From contig OX442433.1 in the NCBI GenBank assembly GCA_949361645.1, positions 2,785,720-2,849,719 of the forward strand: a stretch of 64,000 bases of DNA, in the 5' to 3' direction. This document shows positions 1 through 9,207 of the stretch, piece after piece. The first letter of the stretch is position 1; each line of letters begins with the position of its first letter. The position numbers were made by a program, and so were the translations under genes. The notes under the pieces are model-generated. The model did not search any database, had not been told where the DNA came from, and saw nothing but the letters and a program-made list of their open reading frames with translations. This DNA comes from Spongilla lacustris (lineage: Eukaryota > Porifera > Demospongiae > Spongillida > Spongillidae).

Positions 1-1606
1 GTAAGTAAGCATCTGCCAGGTCAAGTTTGGAAAACAATTTTCCTTTCCCCAAAGAGGCCAGTAAATCTTCAATACGAGGTAGAGGGTAGGTCTCTACATG
101 TGCCACTTGATTAATTGTCAACTTGAAATCTCCACAAATCCTGATTCGTCCATCTTGCTTGACAATTGGAACCACAGGAGCTGCCCAGTCTGAGAACGGA
201 ACAGGTTCCAGGACTCCACATGCCACCAGTCTATTCAGCTCCTCTTCCACCCTTCCTCGTAGAGCATATGGCACTGTACGATGCTTGCAAAATATAGGGC
301 GCACATTTGAATCCACCCGGAACTTAACAGTGAGCCCCTTTACCAGGCCTAGTTCCTCTTTGAACAGAGCAGCATGCTTGTCTAGTACTTCCTGTAACCC
401 ACTTCTGGCAAACGTTCTGAAGACGGAAAGGTCTGGTTTCAAGTTGCACAACCAGTCTCGACCCATCAACGATGGTCCATCTCCTTTCACCACAAGTAGG
501 CTCAATTGTGCTGCTTGCCCTTTGTAACACGCCCTCACTGAAATCCGTCCCAAAATAATCAGCTTCTCACCAGTATAGGTCCTCAACACGGTAGATGTAT
601 GTGACAACCGCAGTGTTTTGTCTTTGGCCCACAATTGCTTGTAAGTGGCTTCCCCTATGATGGACAGAGCCGCACCGGTATCAATCTCCATCTCCAGTAG
701 AGCACCGTTTACAAGAATTTTAATCTTCAATGGGGCCCCCGGGGGACTACATAGGGCAAAGAGGGTATACGCTCGCTCCTCCCCATCGTCGGACTCTGGG
801 CTATCCTCTGCCAAGGGCTTGGGTACCCGCTCCGGGATCTGATGAATACCCGTAGACACCGCTTGCTGTTTCGGATTTCCTCGCCTTTGCTTGCGGCTAT
901 CAGCCGCCTTGCTCCGACACACTCGAGCTAAATGTCCCACCTTGCCACAACTGTGACAGACCGCCATCTTAAATTTACATATGGGGGCCATATGGCGACC
1001 CCCACAACGGTGGCAAGCAATTCCATTTACTTCTTTGTCAACAGCGTGGACTTGGTCTTGGGTAGCGGTATGGGTCTGCGTGTTCTGAAGATCCCTCACA
1101 TTTTTCTCCGCCAACTCTGCCGCGACTGCCAGGTCCAATGCCTTCGAAAAAGTTAAATTAGATTCAGCCAATAACCTGCGCTGCAGGCGAACATCACGAA
1201 CTCCACACACCAGCCTGTCCCGCAACATGCTGTCCAACGTTGTCCCGAACTCACAATACTCCGAGACCTTCCTCAGTTCTGCCACGTACTGCATAATCGT
1301 TTCGGAGTCCTTTTGTACGCGAGAGTTGAAATGGAAGCGCTGAACAATGCTTGAAGAAGGCGGCGATACAAAATCTTCCACCAGCTTAACGAGGACAGCG
1401 AGCTCCTTATCCGCGGGGTTTCCAGGAGCAACCAAGCTGCGTATAAGCTGGTAAGTGGCACTGCCACATACGCTCAGAAAAACGGCGCGCTGTTTTACTT
1501 TATCACTGATTTCGTTCGCCACAAAGAACTGCTGCAGTCTTCCCCAGTATGATTTCCAGTCGTCCGTCTCGCGGTCAAATGGCCCCACCGAGCCCAGTAA
1601 AGCCAT
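1..1606 (-). CDS. gag-pol polyprotein, N-terminal ~535 residues (gag, CCHC knuckles, aspartic protease, start of RT)
   Basis: One minus-strand frame from the ATG at 1606-1604 to the edge contains no stop codon when read codon by codon. The N-terminal ~200 residues resemble gypsy gag (for example DDWKSYWGRLQQFFVAN). Around residues 210-240 there are two zinc knuckles, CHRCGGRHMAPIC and CHSCGKVGHLARVC. The aspartic protease active site is IDTGAALS near 674-685. The frame then enters RT with WAAPVVPIVKQDG, RIRICGDFKLTIN and YPLPRIEDLLASL, ending at LFSKLDLADAYL by the window edge. Gag and pol share one frame, without the frameshift many gypsy elements use. The protein would form the virus-like particle and copy the RNA. 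Whether the rest of pol is intact is not visible here. Confidence 0.9.
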   Translation of the reverse strand, partial: MALLGSVGPFDRETDDWKSYWGRLQQFFVANEISDKVKQRAVFLSVCGSATYQLIRSLVAPGNPADKELAVLVKLVEDFVSPPSSSIVQRFHFNSRVQKDSETIMQYVAELRKVSEYCEFGTTLDSMLRDRLVCGVRDVRLQRRLLAESNLTFSKALDLAVAAELAEKNVRDLQNTQTHTATQDQVHAVDKEVNGIACHRCGGRHMAPICKFKMAVCHSCGKVGHLARVCRSKAADSRKQRRGNPKQQAVSTGIHQIPERVPKPLAEDSPESDDGEERAYTLFALCSPPGAPLKIKILVNGALLEMEIDTGAALSIIGEATYKQLWAKDKTLRLSHTSTVLRTYTGEKLIILGRISVRACYKGQAAQLSLLVVKGDGPSLMGRDWLCNLKPDLSVFRTFARSGLQEVLDKHAALFKEELGLVKGLTVKFRVDSNVRPIFCKHRTVPYALRGRVEEELNRLVACGVLEPVPFSDWAAPVVPIVKQDGRIRICGDFKLTINQVAHVETYPLPRIEDLLASLGKGKLFSKLDLADAYL

Positions 1607-1637
1607 GCCACCAGCTTGTAGTTCCTCGTCGCCAAAA

Positions 1638-1851
1638 TGTAGTGTATGGCTTAACCCGCGACCTAAACACGCAGCGTCTAGCCAAGGGTCAGTTAGGACT
1701 GCCAACAACTATAGCACAGCAGAACATAACAATGGGTACAATACACTACCTTAAATACTATAACACAATAACAGGTTTAGCCAGTCTAACAGGTTTAGCC
1801 AGTCTCTTGGACATGCGCAGGTGGAATAGTCCAAAGGTCACAAACACTACA
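1638..1851 (-). repeat. 5' LTR of the Ty3/gypsy element (214 bp)
   Basis: The segment starts TGTAGTGT and ends ACACTACA, an 8-bp terminal inversion with the canonical TG...CA. It directly abuts the primer-binding-like sequence and gag. Inside is a tandem 18-mer (acaggtttagccagtct twice, 1771-1807). The second LTR is outside the window, so the boundaries rest on the terminal inversion alone. Confidence 0.75.
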
Positions 1852-1907
1852 GCCTTCAAACTGATTGGTTAGATTCTGGGCAGCTACTATTTAAGCCCTC
1901 CTTCCTA

Positions 1908-2138
1908 GTGCCATATTGCACACATTTGGCATTGGGAAGGAGAGTGCTTATGGAGCAACCAAGGCTACCCAAGGCCGTGTCACCCACACACAGTCAGGGC
2001 AGGAAATCTGCAGGAAATTCAAATTACGCCTCCTGCACTCGTGCTGAGTGTTCCTTCGCCCACAAGTGCTGGGTCACGGGTTGCCTCGGTGACCACCCCG
2101 GCAAGTCCTGCCCTAGAGCTCCTGCGGCTCCAGGGTAA
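1908..2138 (+). pseudogene. Gag-like zinc-finger tail of the Ngaro/DIRS-like element
   Basis: The frame encodes a Cys/His cluster near its C-terminus (CTRAECSFAHKCWVTGCLGD, then HPGKSCP). This fits the CCCH/CCHC-type finger found at the end of Gag in YR retroelements. It overlaps the RT frame, which opens at 2041 in another phase. No complete N-terminal gag is visible upstream, so this is a remnant or a short terminal exon of the gag ORF. Confidence 0.5.
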
Positions 2139-3720
2139 GCTTCACCCCTACACCCCTTTACGATGCTCAGAATTTGAGCGGAGTTTGTCCAATCACCCTG
2201 ACAAGGCCTGGGTTTCCTGGCTGCTACATAGTATCAAGCATGGCATTTCAATAGGTTTTAATGGCCCCCGAACCCCACTTAAATCACATAACCTCATATC
2301 TGCATACCAGCACCCTGATATTATCAACTCTGAGCTGTCCAAGGAAATTGCAGCTGGACGTGTCCTTGGCCCCTTCACGGAGAAGCCTTTTGTCAATCTT
2401 CGGACTTCAGGCTTGGGGGCCACACCCAAGAAGAATGGCAAGTGGCGTGTCATCCTTCACCTTTCTGCTCCATATGGCATCAGTGTCAACGACGGGATCT
2501 AAAAGGAGGAGTTTTCACTCCATTACTCTACCGTTGATGATGATGCTGTCCGGCTGCTCCTCAAGCATGGTGTTGGTTGCCTCATGGCTAAAGTCGACCT
2601 AAAGTCAGCCTTTCGCATGGTTCCAGTCCGGGCCGAAGATTGGGATCTCTTGGGTATGTACTGGCAAGGGAGGTACTATGTTGACACATGTCTACCGTTT
2701 GGCCTGCGATCAGCTCCTTACTTGTTTAATCAGTTTGCTGAGGCCTTACATTGGATTCTGTTCTCCCAACACAGCGTCGAGGCCATCCACTACTTGGATG
2801 ATTTTCTTCTGGTTGGCCCAGCAGGTCAACAACAGTGTGCTACCTCTGTACAATCAACCCTCTCAGCATGTGGCAACTTAGGCATCCCAGTGGCCTTTGA
2901 CAAGCTGGAGGGTCCTGCCACTCAGCTCACCTTCCTAAGCATCACCCTGGACTCCACCACCCAGCAGTTGTCTCTGCCGCTTGACAAACAAGATGACATC
3001 TTACACAGCATTCAAGGCTGGCGCGGACGTCATAAGGCCACCAAGCGGGAGTTGCTGTCGTTAATTGGCAAGCTTTCTTTTGCAGCAAAAGTTGTTCCTG
3101 CTGGTCGCCTATTCTTGAGACGTCTGATTGACCTCTCAACCACAGCCAAGAAGCTCCACCACCACATCAGGATTACAGCGGACGCACGGGAGGACCTTGC
3201 CTGGTGGGAGCGCTTCTGCCCTGAGTGGAATGGCGTGGCAATGTTCCTTGACCCTGACTGGACCTGTGCCAACACCCTGAACCTGTTTACCGATGCCTCT
3301 GGCACCTCAGGTTTTGGGGCTTATTTCAATGGGTCCTGGTTTAGGGGCTCTTGGCTCCCTCACCAGCAACTGGGTGCACGGTCTATTCAGTGGCAGGAAC
3401 TCTTTGCGATAGGGGCAGCAGCTAAGGTGTGGGGTCCTCGTCTAGCAAAGCGCCGTGTTAGGTTCCACTGTGACAACCAAGCCATTGTGTACGCCTGGTC
3501 TGGCCAGTCATCAAAGGATGTGGCAATTATGAAGCTGCTGAGGGAACTCTTTTTCACCGCAGCCAACCACAATTTCTCTGTGCAGCTTGTGCATATACCT
3601 GGCCAGCATAACCCTTTGGCTGATGCGCTGTCCCGCAACCTCTTATCACGGTTTTTCTCCCTTGCCCCACAGGCAGACCTGCACCCCACCCCTACCCCAC
3701 CAGAGTTGGCAGACCTCTAG
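2041..3720 (+). pseudogene. Reverse transcriptase-RNase H of the Ngaro/DIRS-like element, one nonsense codon
   Basis: A single phase (start position modulo 3 equal to 1) runs 2041-3720 with one internal TAA at 2500-2502. The N-terminal region has typical pre-palm motifs (VNLRTSGLGATPKKNGKWRV). After the stop, MAKVDLKSAFRMVPV is the first catalytic-Asp motif and IHYLDDFLLVG is the YxDD-box equivalent (YLDD). RNase H follows with NLFTDASGTSGFGAYF, CDNQAIVYAWSG and HIPGQHNPLADALSRN. The protein would copy element RNA into DNA. With the TAA read as sense, the frame would be complete. The recombinase frame overlaps its 3' end. Confidence 0.85.
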
Positions 3721-4650
3721 AACACATCCTGAAGCAGCTGGCACGCAAGGCCCTGGCCCCCTCTACCTCATTCACCTATCGAGTGGGTTTTAGACGGTTT
3801 CGGTCTTTCTGTAGACAGCAAGGTGCATCACATATGCCCGCCAGTCAGCATATGGTGGCTTTGTTTGCTACACTCCTTAGCAACTCCCTCAGCTGGAAGA
3901 CTATCCGGGTGTACGTGTCTTCCATCACCCACCAGCACCATCTTAACAGCTTCTGTAGCCCTGTTACTGACAACCCCATCTTGCAGTTGGTGTTACGAGG
4001 CATTGAGCGGCAACAGTCCCGAATCCAGCCAAGATGTCGTAGACCTATTACGATGCAGGTCCTGGAAAAGCTGGTGGAGGGGCTGAGGCATGACCACACT
4101 CTGGGCACACATGATCAACTAATGCTACGTGCTGCCATGACCCTTGCCTTCTTTGGGTTTCTGAGAGTTGGGGAGTTTACCACTTCCACTCAATATCCTC
4201 CTACCCAGTTCCTGGCCAGAAGGGATATTTCATTGTCAAAAGACCAGATGAAGGTATTCCTCCAATTTTCCAAAACAGACCAGTTGGGGAAAGGAAGTAC
4301 AATCACCATAGGGTGCACTGGAGGTGTCTGTTCAAGCAATGCTGTCATATTTGGGCCACTGCAAAGCATCAGGGTCTAGACCATTCTTTCACATGAAATC
4401 AAGAGGCCCCCTCACAGCTACATTTTTCCGCAACACCCTTCATCGCATTCTCAGAAAGTCTGGGTTCAGCCCGTCTCATTTCGATACTCACAGTTTCCGG
4501 ATAGGAGCCGCTACTGCAGCTGCAAAAGCTGGCCTTTCTTCCACCGAAATAATGCAACTTGGTTGATGGCGCAGCTCGGCATTTCAAGGCTACATCCGCC
4601 ACACTCCAGCTCACACAGCTGCGGCAGCTCAGATGGCAGCTGCACCTTGA
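3693..4650 (+). pseudogene. Tyrosine recombinase of the Ngaro/DIRS-like element, frameshift plus nonsense
   Basis: The first part, in phase 0 and overlapping the RNase H end, gives a SAM-like N-terminal domain (EHILKQLARKALAPSTSFTY) and the first catalytic Arg in FFGFLRVGEFTTST. Around 4320-4330 the reading shifts to phase 1, where HSFRIGAATAAAKAGL supplies the H-x-x-R box. A TGA at 4564-4566 falls where Arg is expected (GRW in relatives). The nucleophile Tyr is in SSAFQGYIR, and the frame ends at 4648-4650. The enzyme would integrate a circular cDNA by strand exchange without target duplication. It is non-functional here. Confidence 0.8.
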
Positions 4651-4799
4651 ACAAACACTTTATTGCATTTCACACACAATTGTTTTGTAATTTGCCATGC
4701 AAGTTGCCTAGAATTTAACCACCTTACACGTAGAACATTTTGTCTGTCATGCCACTTTGGGGGTACTAACACTTGGGCGGAGCCCTACGGGCTTTCCCT

Positions 4800-4984
4800 T
4801 AAATCTGGCTAGCCAAATCTGGACCAGCGTCCAGATCTGGGATACAGGTTCCAGCTCGTGGCCTGCATCACGCTGGACCTGTTTAGCCCGGGATCCCCTT
4901 GCTTATGGCTAGCCCAGTCTGGACAAGCGTCGGCCAGTTCTGGGACACAGGTTCCAGCTTGTGACAAGCGTCACACTGGACCTG
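4800..4984. repeat. Two ~100-bp direct repeats at the 3' end of the Ngaro/DIRS-like element
   Basis: A block beginning ggctagccaaatctggac near 4808 recurs as ggctagcccagtctggac near 4907. Both copies continue through 'gggacacaggttccagc' -like and 'cacgctggacctg' -like text. The sequence after the MITE at 5520 (acctgtatagccttggg) resembles the join between the copies (acctgtttagcccggg near 4877), so the array was interrupted by the MITE. Split or tandem direct repeats are expected at the ends of Ngaro-type elements. Confidence 0.55.
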
Positions 4985-5519
4985 CAGGGGCGGATACAGG
5001 GGGGGGGGGGGGGTTTTGGGGGTTGCAACCCCCCCTTTTGTCCAAATTCCTTTTTTTTTGCATGCAGTTTTAGGGGGTTTTGGGGTTTACAACCTCCTCT
5101 TTTGTCTTAAAACCTTGCGTTTCGCACGCACGCGGACAGCACCCCCCCCCCCCCCCCTGCTCGTAGAATCGGCCGAAAGCGGACAGCACCCACCCCCCCC
5201 CCCCCCCCCGCTCGTAGAATCGGCCGAAAGCGGACAGCACCCCCCCCCCCCCCCCCCCCCCCCCCGCTCGTGGAATCGGCCGAAAGCGGACAGCACCCCC
5301 CCCCCCCCGCTCGTGGAATCGGCCGAAAGCGGACAGCACCCCCCCCCCCCCCGCTCGTAGAATCGGCCGAAAGCGGACAGCACCCCCCCCCCCCCCTCCC
5401 CCCGCTCGTAGAATCGGCCGAAAGCGGACAGCACCCCACCCCCCCCCCCCCCCCCCCCCCCGCTCGTCTTATTATTGATTAACAACCCCCCCTTTTCTGA
5501 AATCCTGTATCCGCCCCTG
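4985..5519. mobile_element. 535-bp MITE, TIR CAGGGGCGGATACAGG, 5-bp TSD ACCTG
   Basis: The left end CAGGGGCGGATACAGG is matched by CCTGTATCCGCCCCTG on the right. An exact 5-bp duplication ACCTG flanks it (4980-4984 and 5520-5524). It has no coding capacity. The interior is a tandem array of about seven units with core tcgtagaatcggccgaaagc followed by ggacagcac, each separated by a C tract of 11-30 nt. The CAG...CTG ends suggest a hAT-like non-autonomous element, but hAT duplications are usually 8 bp. Similar copies lie at 13314-13627 and 15201-15916. Confidence 0.85.
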
Positions 5520-5524
5520 ACCTG

Positions 5525-6015
5525 TATAGCCTTGGGGTAGGGTGCCACCCTATTCACCCGTGGAATACTCCTGCCTGGCCCCCTGTTGTGGCAGTCAGTC
5601 AAAAATAACCACGGCGCTCGCTGGGTTGGGGCTGTAGCTAGTTTATAGTTGTGCCTCTTAGGCTAAAACCAACTGCAAGAGATAGTTAAAGCCATCTAAA
5701 ACAAGCATCCACTTATTATGCATGCGCAGCGCATAAATGATGGGCGAAGCTAGCTAGCTATCGTATACTGATTGTATGCTGCACAATTAGTGAACTATAT
5801 TTGGCGGGGCAGAGCCGCCCCCCCCCCCCCCCCCCCCCCCCCCCCCCTGGATCTGCCACTATACATGTACATACGAATACTGCACAATACTGTCAGCAGA
5901 TTGACGCAATACACATACCAATACTACACGTTCCATACATGTAACTGCATGTCTCAAAATGATTAGCTGTAAATCGATTATCTTAAGTTAAGCTTGATGC
6001 ATTTCGTTGCAAATG
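5525..6015. other. Intergenic stretch with poly-C tract
   Basis: I see no gene. The first ~115 bp still look like the 3' flank of the Ngaro/DIRS-like element. A pure C run occupies about 5817-5847 and is followed by ctggatctgccact, which resembles a MITE right end (compare cctggatccgccactg at 15901-15916), so a decayed MITE end is possible. Confidence 0.4.
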
Positions 6016-6019
6016 GTAT

Positions 6020-6115
6020 TGTTACGGCCCGGTTTGAATCCGTGACCCGATTTAAATCGGGTTGACCCGATTTAAAGCGGGTCGGGAGTTAAAATCCTGT
6101 CGACCGGATTTTCAT
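6020..6115. repeat. Left TIR of the Ginger-like element, built of palindromic subrepeats
   Basis: The ~95-bp end contains CCCGATTTAAATCGGG, a perfect 16-bp palindrome, then gttgacccgatttaaagcggg and a third imperfect unit. The right end (10690-10848) has at least five units of the same kind. The same end occurs at 12117-12215 in a degraded relative. Confidence 0.85.
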
Positions 6116-6131
6116 CATATGTAACGTGAAA

Positions 6132-6549
6132 ATGGCTGAGATCTTTGGTGTCAGTGAGTCTGAATTTGACGCATTCCTATCAGAGAAATTCCCTTCCAAT
6201 GGAAAGAGAGGAACTAGCGGCGTGTACTATTCAGCCTTTGGTGGGAGTGTAAAACAATCTCTTCAAAATGCTGTTTTGTGCAACACAAAGATGCGACAGT
6301 TCATAAAGAGAAATAAAATACAGCTAATGAATTTGACGTGCCTTGATGAAGACGGCGTCCTCGTTAACGTTGTTCCCACCAAGGAGCAGGTACTGTATAT
6401 AGTATCGTATGCGTGCAGGGTGTTAGAGTTTATGTACATGTACAAATATGTTCATAATTCTGCCGTCTGGCCATGGTAAGAATGCTTAGCGCGTGCCAGT
6501 TGTGTCGAAATAAGCAATCCGAATTATGTGAGCCATGGTTCTGCTATCA

Positions 6550-6622
<73 letters not shown>

Positions 6623-8692
6623 ATGGTGTTATTTGTTTGCATGCACTGCATGATTTTACAATGTAGATCGTATCAGCATAGATATTTGTATCAGATATCT
6701 GTGGTATCAGCATACAAGTGTCCTCACCATAGCTTTGATGATATCTATGCGTTGTCACATACAACTTATGTCAGCTGTTATGCTCAGACCTGTAAAGGTG
6801 ACCTCTCTACTGTATATGGCTATATGGCAGCACATGTCATAAGCATGCATGCAATATCTATCTGGAATATAAAGTGGAATACTTCAAATGAACAGCATAC
6901 ACATGTACAAATTTTCTCAACGTTTCTGGCATAAATACATGCACTTCTTTGTAGGATACAGAAGACAGCTCCCTTTTGAGCCAGTACAGAAAAATCGTGT
7001 ATGTGGAGCAATTCTACTCAACAATCAATGAGGTCCATACCAATGAACTGTTGCATGCAGGATACAAGAAAACGTTTGAAAAGTTTAGTTGCATGGTTCT
7101 TTGTTGACATATTTAAAGCATACAACATACATGTACATTGTGTAAGGCATTACAAACCACATTGCATGTTTTGTTATATTCAGCTCCAGAGTCTGTACCG
7201 AGGCATTCCAAGGAGTGTGGTGGAGAAATTTGTCAGCATGTGCCCCACTTGCCAGCTTTGCAGCCGTCAAACGTTTACAGCACCACTAAATCCTATAATT
7301 GCAAATGGGCTCCTTACTAGACTCCAAGTGAGTGGAAAAGGATTGTTTTAAACCTACTAAAACATGTGCACAATGCAGTATAGGCACATCAACATTAAAA
7401 GCATTCTGCAGTATATGTATGTATGCCTTGTATTCTTAAATGTGCATGGTGTATTGTATACACCTGTGTCTAAATTGTGTTTTATTGAAATCTGGGATCA
7501 TTATAAATATGCACATTTATTTCCCAGATTGATCGCACAGACATGAGGCACTTGCCACATGGAGAAATGAAGTGGATCCTTCATTGTGTAGATCATTGGT
7601 CCAAATTCAATTTTGCCTATGCCATTGAAAGCAAAACAGCTATAAATGTTGCAAATGTTTTAAACATGCAGATTTTTCCCTATTTTGGTGTACCTCGCAT
7701 ACTTCACTCAGGCAATAGTCGAGAATTTGTAAATCATGTGATTGAAGGTTTACAAGCAATGTGGCACACAGAAATCCAACTAGTGAGCGGTTGACCTCGT
7801 CATCCACAGAGCCAGGGGTTAGTGGAACGTGCTCACCAAACACTTCAAAAGAAATTAGGAGGAGAGATAATGAAGAGCAAGCTGAAGACACCACCATGGA
7901 GTGAATGGCTTCCAAAAATAGCCTGTAAGCTCTTTTAAATGCTGTTCGATTATATTTGCCTGAGTGGCACTAAACACTTGATTTTTTTTCTCTCGTATAG
8001 TTGCAATGAACACACAGACTCATGAAGCAGTGGGAACAAGCCCATATGAGTTAGTATTTGGTCAGAAACCTAGGTCAGTGTTGTTTCCAACTGGTTAATC
8101 GCCTGGTATCATCTTAGAGATGTCACTGACTGATGATGGGATCTGCACAAGTACTTCAGACCCAGTAAATGAAACACTACAGCAGGGCTTAGGGGAGATG
8201 AAGGAAGCACTGCAGTCGAAGCCAGTTGTGGAAAGAAATGACTGAACTGATGTTACAGTAGGAAAATTCCCAACTCATAGGGAAGTCAATGCTGAGAAAT
8301 TCAATGGCAAAGTAACGGAAAATGAAGAAGTGGACATGATCATAGCTAGCAGTGAAATAGAGAAGAGGGAAGCACAGTTGGCAACAATGGAAAAGCATAA
8401 GAAGGTATATTCTTGGCTGTGATGCAAATGTACTTATACAATGCCATTATCTTGCATGTCTATTTGTTCATGCAGGTACGTGTAAAAGGTGACAGAAGGT
8501 ATCTTAAATCTGCCCAAAAGATGATTCACCAATACAATAAAAAGAAAAGTGTTGTGTCTTTCGCTCGGGTGACAATGTTTCAGTTAGGATTCCACGCATT
8601 GATCGTGCCTCTTCTGACCTTTCCCGCCTTCCTGGTGTTGTTGCTGATGTAGTAGGAAAGAATAGGAATTTATATCGTATAAGGTTAGATGG
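6132..8692 (+). pseudogene. Ginger-like transposase: zinc-binding, DDE integrase and GPY/F-like module, inactivated
   Basis: Exons read from sequence: 6132-6389 (ATG MAEIFGVSESEFDAFL, donor gtactg); about 6951-7083 with the HHCC His (NELLHAGYKKTFEK); 7184-7327 with the paired Cys (MCPTCQLC); 7528-7924 integrase core (MRHLPHGEMKWILHCVDHW; SQGLVERAHQTLQ); about 8000-8405 (TSPYELVFGQKPR); about 8477-8692 with a GPY/F-like stretch (GDNVSVRIPRIDR, NLYRIRLDG). Lesions are a TGA at 7792-7794, a TAA at 8097, a frame change near 8570, and the second catalytic Asp replaced by Gly (LHSGNSREF, where the relative at 38.87 kb has SDNGREF). The enzyme would cut and join element ends. Exon borders come from GT/AG and homology between the two copies. 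Confidence 0.8.
6551..6621. repeat. (GT)n microsatellite, ~35 units
   Basis: An uninterrupted GT run inside the first intron of the Ginger-like gene. It opens spurious Val/Cys frames in both directions. Confidence 0.95.
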
Positions 8693-8741
8693 TATGTATA
8701 CTTGACTAAATGTTAAAGAAAAATATATGCCATCTCCAGGT

Positions 8742-9030
8742 GTGAACATGGTGTGCTCCGTACTTGCTACCCGGCAAATGAGCTCCAGGGATACAAAGGA
8801 TCAATATCTTTTTTTCAGCAGAGGGTTGGCAACAGGCTCCTCTACTTTCCTTGAGAGAGGCTTCAAGACTTCAAGCTCCATGGAACAAGTTTATATCTAA
8901 TGCATGCAAATGTACAACAGGATGCCAGACTCAGAAGTGTAGATGCTTTAAGCAAGGCATTCATTGCAGTACCTATTGCCATAAAGAAATCATATGTTTG
9001 AATGATGCCAGGTACTGTAATATTGAAGTG
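8742..9030 (+). pseudogene. Cys-rich CXC-like segment of the Ginger-like protein
   Basis: After an acceptor at about 8741 the sequence reads CEHGVLRTCYPANELQGYKG. This parallels CENGIISTCYPSGELMPYTG in the second copy near 40.22 kb. Following a frame change it gives LSLREASRLQAPW and the cluster CKCTTGCQTQKCRCFKQG, then CSTYCHKEIICLND. The spacing resembles tesmin/TSO1-type CXC or related zinc-binding clusters, which suggests DNA or metal binding (inference). The same cluster in the same position of the diverged copy shows it is an integral part of this transposon protein. Confidence 0.7.
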
Positions 9031-9207
9031 CATATTTACTGATGTATTATAATGGATATTATTTAGCTCTGGACGTAAGGTTCAAAGTGTATGCATCCAA
9101 ATGCCAGATGTCAACCACGTACACAAGACAGCACCGGTAGGTATAATAATTAAAGCATGATAAAGATGTGATATTATGTGTTACATGTATAAATTCTAGA
9201 CTGAATA

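Larger units (their letters stand above)
1..1851 (-). mobile_element. Ty3/gypsy LTR retrotransposon, 5' part, truncated by window edge
   Basis: The order from right to left is LTR (1638-1851), a primer-site-like stretch (TTTTGGCGACGAGG on the minus strand), then gag, protease and the start of reverse transcriptase, running off the left edge. The coding frame is open throughout, so this looks like a young copy. The 3' half (rest of RT, RNase H, integrase, 3' LTR) lies outside the window, so target duplications cannot be checked. Confidence 0.9.
1880..5640 (+). mobile_element. Tyrosine-recombinase retrotransposon, Ngaro/DIRS-like, decayed
   Basis: The gene order is gag end, RT-RNase H, tyrosine recombinase, followed by direct repeats. 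No methyltransferase lies between RNase H and the recombinase; together with the recombinase being last, this points to Ngaro-like rather than classical DIRS1. The coding region carries one TAA in RT, one frameshift and one TGA in the recombinase, so the copy is inactive. A MITE (4985-5519) split its 3' repeat region, and the sequence resumes at 5520. Both outer ends are approximate. Confidence 0.75.

Noticed and set aside
123..527. Plus-strand 134-codon frame
   Set aside because: Antisense shadow of the minus-strand gypsy pol frame, which carries the real motifs.
4985..5519. Regularly spaced identical units resembling a CRISPR array
   Set aside because: The 'spacers' are homopolymeric C runs, the array lies in a transposon, and the genome is eukaryotic.
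5016..5602. Pro-rich and Gly-rich frames on both strands
   Set aside because: Translations of poly-C tracts inside a MITE bounded by TIRs and a target duplication.
6473..6934. 153-codon frame with a (CV)n run
   Set aside because: Reads through a GT microsatellite inside an intron of the Ginger-like gene.
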